The notes beneath the pieces were generated by a model. That model was not told the DNA's origin. It did no database searches and worked only from the letters and a program-made list of their open reading frames with translations. 64,000 nt of DNA from NCBI GenBank assembly GCA_934490165.1, contig CAKSTB010000002.1, positions 124,001 through 188,000 of the forward strand. The letters are read 5' to 3'. This document shows, piece after piece, positions 58,659 through 64,000 of the stretch. Within the stretch, counting starts at the first letter, position 1. Every line of letters begins with the position of its first letter. Position numbers and translations under genes: made by a program. This stretch comes from an uncultured Ruminiclostridium sp. (GTDB lineage Bacteria; Bacillota; Clostridia; Oscillospirales; Ruminococcaceae).

Positions 58659-60254
58659 TCAGAGATTGTCAACTGCCGAGCGTTCAACGGCAAGGCACTT
58701 TGTATAGCTTTCCATAAACTTATCAAAGCCCTTAACATCGTCAGGGTCAGGCGCTATAACGGTTGTCTGCGCAGATGAGAACACATTGTCGGAAAGCCAT
58801 TTATCAAGCGTTTTATCCGATTTATCGGACATATATGCCGCAAGCAGTGCCATACCCCATGCTCCGCCCTCTCCTGCGGTACTCATTACGGTAACAGGCG
58901 CATTTACAGCGGCGGCAAGTATCGACTGTCCGACCTTTTCCGTCTTGAAGAAGCCGCCGTGACCCGTTACGCTGTCTATCGGCACGCGCTCTTCCTTAGT
59001 AAGTATATCAAGTCCTGTCTTGAGCGCACCGAGCGAGGTATAAAGCTGAGTACGCATAAAATCAGCCAGACCGAGATGAGCATCGGGTCGTCTTGCGAAG
59101 AGCGGTCTTCCCTGCTCAAATCCCGTAACGTGCTCACCCGAAAGATAGTTATAGGCTATCATACCGTCACAGTCCTTTTTGCCCTCAAGTGCCTTTTTGA
59201 ACAGCAGTTCATAAAGAGCTCCGCTGTCTATATCAAAGCCTGCCGCGGCGGCAAATTCCTTAAAAAGACCCGCCCATGCGTTCAGCTCCGATGTGCAGTT
59301 GTTGCAGTGCACCATAGCGACCGCTTCACCCGATGGTGTAGTTACCATATCGATCTGTTTATGAAGCTTTGCGAGCGGTTTTTCCAGAACCACCATTGCA
59401 AATACCGATGTGCCCGCAGAAACATTGCCTGTTCTCGACGCGACACTGTTTGTAGCTACCATACCTGTTCCCGCATCGCCCTCCGGCGGGCAGAATGGTA
59501 TCCCCGCCTTAAGGCTACCCGATACGTCAAGCAGCCTTGCTCCGCTTTCGGTGAGCGTTCCCGCATTGTTTCCCGCGGTAAGCACATCGGGAAGAAGTGA
59601 CAGAACAGGCTTTGTAAAGCCATGTGAACGTGCGGCATTATCGAATTTCTCCGCCATCTGAGAATTATATGTAAGTGCGGATGAATCTACAGGGAACATT
59701 CCCGATGCTTCGCCTATTCCGAGCACGCGCTTACCTGTCAGAAGATAATGAATATATCCCGCAAGAGTAGTCAGATGTTCCAGATGTACAAGGTGCTCTT
59801 CTCCTGCCAGTATGCACTGATACAGATGTGCTATACTCCATCTCTGCGGCACAGGGAAGCCAAAAAGCTCCGTCAGCTCATCACTTGCCTGCTCCGTCAT
59901 AGTATTGCGCCATGTCCTGAAAGGTGTGAGCAGTCTGTCGTTTTTGTCAAACGCCATATATCCGTGCATCATAGCGCTTATACCTACAGAGCCGTAGGTC
60001 GTGGGCACTATGCCGTACTTTGACTCGATATCCTTTACAAGCGACGCATAGCAGTCCTGCATTCCTGTTATAATATCATTTTCGCTGTACGTCCATATGC
60101 CGTTTTCAAATCTGTTTTCCCACTCATGCGAACCTGTTGCCGCAGGCGAGTTGTCACTGCCTATAAGCACAGCTTTAATTCTTGTAGACCCGAACTCAAT
60201 TCCAAGCGCTGTTTTTCCGTTAATTATATCATTTTTCGTTTTCAATATATCCAT
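58659..60254 (-). CDS. FGGY-family carbohydrate kinase
   Basis: The 531-residue protein has the FGGY actin-like ATPase fold: N-terminal GIEFGSTRIKAVLIG (phosphate 1), GISAMMHGYMAFD, GNVSAGTSVFAMVVL and a C-terminal GHGGFFKTEKVGQSILAAAV adenosine motif. It is near the length of ribulokinase-type members. It would phosphorylate a pentose, hexulose or polyol in the cytoplasm. No sugar transporter or isomerase gene is adjacent, so the substrate is open. Confidence 0.88.
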   Translation of the reverse strand: MDILKTKNDIINGKTALGIEFGSTRIKAVLIGSDNSPAATGSHEWENRFENGIWTYSENDIITGMQDCYASLVKDIESKYGIVPTTYGSVGISAMMHGYMAFDKNDRLLTPFRTWRNTMTEQASDELTELFGFPVPQRWSIAHLYQCILAGEEHLVHLEHLTTLAGYIHYLLTGKRVLGIGEASGMFPVDSSALTYNSQMAEKFDNAARSHGFTKPVLSLLPDVLTAGNNAGTLTESGARLLDVSGSLKAGIPFCPPEGDAGTGMVATNSVASRTGNVSAGTSVFAMVVLEKPLAKLHKQIDMVTTPSGEAVAMVHCNNCTSELNAWAGLFKEFAAAAGFDIDSGALYELLFKKALEGKKDCDGMIAYNYLSGEHVTGFEQGRPLFARRPDAHLGLADFMRTQLYTSLGALKTGLDILTKEERVPIDSVTGHGGFFKTEKVGQSILAAAVNAPVTVMSTAGEGGAWGMALLAAYMSDKSDKTLDKWLSDNVFSSAQTTVIAPDPDDVKGFDKFMESYTKCLAVERSAVDNL

Positions 60255-60380
60255 ATACCGACCTCTCCATGCCGCTTAATAAATATGTCGCAATTCCGGC
60301 GACTATAAAAAAGTATAACACAATGTCAAAACAAAAACAAGACAACTTTTTGTGCTTATAACAAAATTAGCTTTAAATGG

Positions 60381-60409
60381 TTGCACAATGCAGAAAAATG
60401 TGATAAAAT
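60381..60409 (+). promoter_or_regulatory. Promoter of the 5'-nucleotidase gene
   Basis: TTGCAC (60381-60386), 17 bases and TAAAAT (60404-60409). Confidence 0.7.
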
Positions 60410-60441
60410 ACCATTAGTAAATTAAATCAAAGGAGAGTAAA

Positions 60442-62676
60442 ATGAAAATATTGAAAAAAGCAACGTCTTTTCTGTTAGCTTCAATTATGTTCCTTACTGC
60501 GGGGGTTACTGCCTTTGCGGATGATTATTATGATGAAGAAACGGAAAAAGACATTTTTGTATTCTTTACAAATGATGTACATAACGCATATGAGCAGACG
60601 GATACAGCGATAGGATACGCTTCGCTTGCCGCAGACATCAAAAAAGCTCAAAGCGATGAAAACAACGAAACCATACTTGTGGACGCAGGCGACTCTATCC
60701 AGGGCGGAATAATAGGTGCACTTTCAAAAGGAATGTGGCCCGCCGAAATAATGGATAAGATGGGCTATGATGTAGCAGTTCCCGGAAATCACGAGTTTGA
60801 CTTCGGAGTTGAGCGTTTTCTTGAGATAGCGGACAGTGTTTCATATGATTATGTCTGCTGCAATTTCATCGACCTCAGAACCGGTGAAACAGTATTTATG
60901 CCGTATAAGATGATCAAAAAGTTCAACACAAATATTGCCTTTGTAGGAATAACCACTCCCGAAACCTACGGAATGTCAAACCAAAATTATTTCAGGGACG
61001 AAAACGGCAACGATATATACAGCTTCTGCGGAGGCGATAACGGAAAAGAACTGTATAAACGCGTTCAGGATACGATAAATGATGCAAAAGCCGCAGGTGC
61101 GGATATTGTGATAGCCGTTGCACACACCGGCATTGATCCCTCAAGCACTCCCTGGACTACAGGTGAAATAATAGCCAACGTATCCGGTCTTGACGGATAC
61201 ATTGACGGTCATTCCCACACATATATGCTCGCTGATAAATATACGGACAAGGACGGAAAAGAGATCGCTCCCGCTTCGACAGGTTCTAAATTTGAGCATT
61301 ACGGCACAATGTATATCGAAGAATACGATAACGACCATACAACATCGGAAGTAGCGGCTGTTGTAATGGAGGACAGGGCGCACTGCCCCGAGCAGGATAC
61401 GGAAATGCTGTCATACATAAACAGCTTTTCCGACTACATAAACGAAACTACCGGAAAAACCGTTGCCACGTCAGACGTAACTTTATATATGAATGATCCC
61501 TCAACAGGAAACCGTCTTGTACGTCAGCAGGAAACAAACCTCGGTGACTTCTGTGCGGATGCATACTTAAACGTTATGGACGCCGATATCGCGCTTATTA
61601 ACGGCGGCGGACTGAGAGCAGATATCACAAAGGGCGATATTACGATCGGCGACCTTATATCTGCACACCCGTTCGGAAATCTTCTCTGCACCGCCGAGCT
61701 GAGCGGTCAGACAGTACTTGACCTGCTTGAAATGTCTGTACAATACGCGGGCGATCTTACTTATGAGGCGGGAAATTTTCAACACGTTGCAGGAATAACT
61801 TTTGATGTCGATACCACCGTGCCGTCACCTGTGATTACAGATGAAAACGGGCTTTTCGTCAAAATCGACGGCAAGAGAAGAGTAAACAATGTCAAAGTCG
61901 GCGAAGAGCCGATCGACCCCGACAGGATCTATACGGTCGCATCTCACAACTACCTGCTCAAATCCTGCGGCGGCGGATTTACAATGCTTGAAAACTGCAA
62001 AATAGTAAAGGACGAAACTGTACTTGACTATGAAGCCCTTATAACCTATATCACCGATTATCTCGGCGGCAATATAGCGGCTGACAGCACCTATACAGAC
62101 CCCTACGGTCAGAGGAGAATACGTCTTTACATCGAAAAAACAGAGCCGACCTGCGATAAGGACGGTTCGATAACATATCTGCGCGGTGCAGAATATATCA
62201 CAGAAGCTATAGAGGCTACAGGTCACAGCTACGGCGAATGGACGACAGTAAAGGACGCAACATACACCGAAGAAGGCGTTATGAAGCGCGTTTGCACGGT
62301 ATGCGGAAATGAAGAAACCAAAACGATCCCTGTTAAAACACCTTCCACAACACTTCCCGCAGAAACTACTCCCTCAACAGAAACCACTACACCTGCCGCA
62401 ACAACAGCAGAAACTATTGCTCCCGCTACAACAGCAGCACAAACTACTGCTCCCGCTACAACAGCAGCAGAAACTACTGCTCCCGCTACAACGGCAGCAG
62501 AAACCACCGTTCCCGCGGCAGCCGGTAATACGACCGCTCCGTCACCGGCTGTTCCCGGAAGCAGCTCAGGTACTCCCGCAAACCCCGACTCCGGTATGCC
62601 GGTCGCAGTACCTACAGTTATGATAGTTGCACTGACAGCGGTTGTACTTGCCGTTTCAGGTAAACGCAGGAAGTAA
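60442..62676 (+). CDS. Secreted surface 5'-nucleotidase/UDP-sugar hydrolase
   Basis: The protein has 744 residues. A signal peptide (to about residue 26, ending FADD) is followed by a calcineurin-like phosphatase domain with FFTNDVHNAY, VDAGDSIQGG, VPGNHEFDFG and DGHSHTYM. The 5'-nucleotidase C-terminal domain is at about 345-550 (LINGGGLRADITKGDITIGD). Next comes a GHSYGEWTTVKDATYTEEG/CTVCGNEE module, a T/A/P-rich linker made of 30-base repeats, and a C-terminal helix with KRRK. It hydrolyses extracellular nucleotides for salvage. AAGGAGAG precedes the ATG. No LPXTG motif is visible, so the final helix is the likely anchor. Confidence 0.92.
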   Translation: MKILKKATSFLLASIMFLTAGVTAFADDYYDEETEKDIFVFFTNDVHNAYEQTDTAIGYASLAADIKKAQSDENNETILVDAGDSIQGGIIGALSKGMWPAEIMDKMGYDVAVPGNHEFDFGVERFLEIADSVSYDYVCCNFIDLRTGETVFMPYKMIKKFNTNIAFVGITTPETYGMSNQNYFRDENGNDIYSFCGGDNGKELYKRVQDTINDAKAAGADIVIAVAHTGIDPSSTPWTTGEIIANVSGLDGYIDGHSHTYMLADKYTDKDGKEIAPASTGSKFEHYGTMYIEEYDNDHTTSEVAAVVMEDRAHCPEQDTEMLSYINSFSDYINETTGKTVATSDVTLYMNDPSTGNRLVRQQETNLGDFCADAYLNVMDADIALINGGGLRADITKGDITIGDLISAHPFGNLLCTAELSGQTVLDLLEMSVQYAGDLTYEAGNFQHVAGITFDVDTTVPSPVITDENGLFVKIDGKRRVNNVKVGEEPIDPDRIYTVASHNYLLKSCGGGFTMLENCKIVKDETVLDYEALITYITDYLGGNIAADSTYTDPYGQRRIRLYIEKTEPTCDKDGSITYLRGAEYITEAIEATGHSYGEWTTVKDATYTEEGVMKRVCTVCGNEETKTIPVKTPSTTLPAETTPSTETTTPAATTAETIAPATTAAQTTAPATTAAETTAPATTAAETTVPAAAGNTTAPSPAVPGSSSGTPANPDSGMPVAVPTVMIVALTAVVLAVSGKRRK
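62413..62523 (+). repeat. 30-base tandem repeat in the nucleotidase linker
   Basis: About 3.5 copies of a 30-base unit containing GCTCCCGCTACAACAGCAGC encode TTAPATTAAE repeats. Copies differ by a few bases. Confidence 0.9.
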
Positions 62677-62705
62677 CCTGTGAGGTAACATAAGATACAA
62701 AATGT

Positions 62706-63334
62706 GGCTGTGACACAGCCTGAAAAAGAAAAAGTGAGCCAAAGCGCAAAGATAGTGCGCACGGCTCACTTTTTTTGTATGGGTTGCTCCTATTATATTG
62801 CTTTAGTAATTAACAATGATAGCAGGCTACCGATAGTGCTGTTTGCCGGACAGCACTTCTCGGGTTCGCTATTCTGTGCGATAACGTTGCTGCTATGTGT
62901 GAGGGAGACAACCCAAGGGGAGAGAGGAAGGCGCTCCAAAGGCGCTTTCCCCTCTCCCCTTAGGTTTTCTCCCTCACGCTCCCACTTTCCTGACTCCTTT
63001 TCTCTTCTGCCATAATGGGGTGTTGGCTATAAGACACACAAACGATTGCGTTTGAAAAGCCGCTGTAAGCGGGTCGCTGACGCTCTGTTCGACCCGGGGG
63101 ACTGTACAGATATCTTTGGATAGTGCGTTTTTTGGAAATTTCGGTGACAGTGCAGTTGCACCGATATACTCACGAAATTATTAACACCTTATCGGTATCG
63201 AAACTGTTTTCAGCGGTGTTGGTTGTATATTTATTGTTTTGACATTTTACAATATGTTGCACTGCAATTTTAATAAAATTTCGATAAACTAAGAAGCTGT
63301 GAAGAAATTTTTACATTTCGTCACAGCTTCTTCT
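62706..63334 (+). repeat. Dispersed non-coding element, full copy R3
   Basis: This gap of about 670 bases has no supported gene. It begins with the hairpin GGCTGTGACACAGCC, then GTGAGCC..GGCTCAC around AAGCGC/GTGCGC with a seven-T tail (a good terminator for the nucleotidase gene). It ends with AAGCTGTGAAGAAA/TTTCGTCACAGCTT. In between it shares conserved blocks with R2 in the opposite orientation, joined by unrelated segments such as the GGGGAGAGGAAGGCGC hairpin near 62918. Confidence 0.8.
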
Positions 63335-63348
63335 AATATCCTATTCTA

Positions 63349-64000
63349 TCAGACACCTTCAAGATCCCACTCGGGAGTATATTCAAACGTTGCGCTCTCC
63401 TTTTCCTGAGTATATCCGTCAAAGCCGAGCTCGGCGGCATAGTCTGTGACCGAGTTATACTCGAAAGTCGTCAGTCGCCTTGAAAGGTTCTTTATCTCAA
63501 GCGCCTTTCCGCAGGGTGTGTACTGGCGCATAAGGCTTATGCGTATATCTGCGGGCGGCACGATGGAACTCAGTATATCAAGCACTTTCATACTGTCGTG
63601 CCGACAGCCCGGCAGAACAAGATGTCGGACAAGCACTCCGCTTTTCATCATACCGCTGTCGTCAAACAAAGCCCTGCCGCGCTGACGGTACATCTCTGCA
63701 ACTGCCTTTGCCGCTATATCAGGATAATCCGGGGCGGAAGAATATTCTCCTGCAAGCTCGGAAGAAGCGTACTTGAAATCCGGCAGATAAATATCCACAA
63801 GCCCGTCAAGCATTTTCAGCGTTTCGACCTTTTCATAACCCCCGCAGTTATACACTACAGGGATATTAAGTTTTGGTTTCACCTTTTGAAGCACATCCGC
63901 TATTATATCGGTATAGTGGGTAGGCGTAACAAGGTCTATATTATGAGCGCCCCTTTCCTGAAGCTCAAGCATTATCTCTCCAAGGCGGGCGGGTGATATT
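63349..64000 (-). CDS. PflA-like radical SAM protein (5' part missing)
   Basis: The frame is open to the right edge, so the N-terminus with the Cys motif is outside the window. The visible 216 residues include GAHNIDLVTPTHYTDIIADV, VVYNCGGYEKVETLKML, VDIYLPDFKYASSELAGEYS and SGVLVRHLVLPG. These match COG1313-type radical SAM proteins related to pyruvate formate-lyase activases. The reaction is unknown. It converges on the R3 element. Confidence 0.85.
   Translation of the reverse strand, partial: ISPARLGEIMLELQERGAHNIDLVTPTHYTDIIADVLQKVKPKLNIPVVYNCGGYEKVETLKMLDGLVDIYLPDFKYASSELAGEYSSAPDYPDIAAKAVAEMYRQRGRALFDDSGMMKSGVLVRHLVLPGCRHDSMKVLDILSSIVPPADIRISLMRQYTPCGKALEIKNLSRRLTTFEYNSVTDYAAELGFDGYTQEKESATFEYTPEWDLEGV

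Noticed and set aside
60255..60441. Riboswitch in the gap before the nucleotidase gene
   Set aside because: The leader after the promoter is only about 30 bases and shows no conserved motif or terminator.
62706..63334. Insertion sequence with transposase
   Set aside because: No transposase-like frame exists in any of the three copies, and no target-site duplication could be seen.

Overview
This is a chromosomal window from a Gram-positive gut-type anaerobe, most likely a Clostridia member of the Oscillospiraceae/Ruminococcaceae (a relative of Ruminococcus or [Eubacterium] siraeum). That placement is inference. It rests on strong AGGAGG ribosome binding sites, TTGACA/TATAAT promoters, frequent TTG/GTG starts, lipoprotein signals, P/T-rich surface proteins, a pyruvate formate-lyase operon, ECF transporters and LytTR/DUF3021, Cys-rich-KTR and EFR1 genes.

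Layout. 0-9 kb: the end of yicC, a Ser/Thr-rich lipoprotein with a degenerate C39-like fold, a fluoride riboswitch driving a cation/proton antiporter, two tandem type I toxin-antitoxin loci each followed by a repeated cloverleaf-like structure, a flotillin/NfeD pair, a divergent lipoprotein/XRE regulator pair sharing a palindromic operator, and tRNA-Ser(CGA). 9-22.5 kb: an accessory stretch, all on the plus strand, of small genes (TetR, LytTR-DUF3021, Cys-rich KTR, EFR1 flavodoxin-ferredoxin, GNATs, isochorismatase-like hydrolase, CPBP protease, MBL hydrolase, ABC exporter, PNPOx-like protein, AraC). At least three loci in it are decayed or chimeric. 22.5-29.6 kb: a minus-strand operon of TetR, a triple-fusion ECF module, an MptD-type S component and a heterodimeric ABC exporter/importer pair. 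29.7-39.6 kb: a membrane-anchored propeller-like protein, a membrane-anchored aspartate aminotransferase/decarboxylase homologue, pgsA, rnhA, a P-type ATPase and an orphan solute-binding lipoprotein. 39.7-49.8 kb: a VanY carboxypeptidase with Ig-like domains, then a glycan export/synthesis cluster (ABC-2 permease, Wzt/TagH-like ATPase, two glycosyltransferases, a HAD-like protein) bracketed by two PIN/NYN-domain paralogues. 49.9-64 kb: pflBA under a ZTP (pfl-motif) riboswitch, GNAT, an ACT-domain protein with a PaaK-type ligase, an amidase-domain protein, a DUF2798 membrane protein, a zinc-ribbon membrane protein, an FGGY kinase, a secreted 5'-nucleotidase and a partial radical SAM gene.

Three copies of a non-coding dispersed element (about 33.7, 41.5-42.3 and 62.7-63.3 kb) separate these blocks. 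Together with the toxin/cloverleaf tandem and the PIN-bracketed glycan cluster, they are the least explained parts of the window. Coordinates come from reading the sequence; family names come from recognised motifs, and no database search was run.
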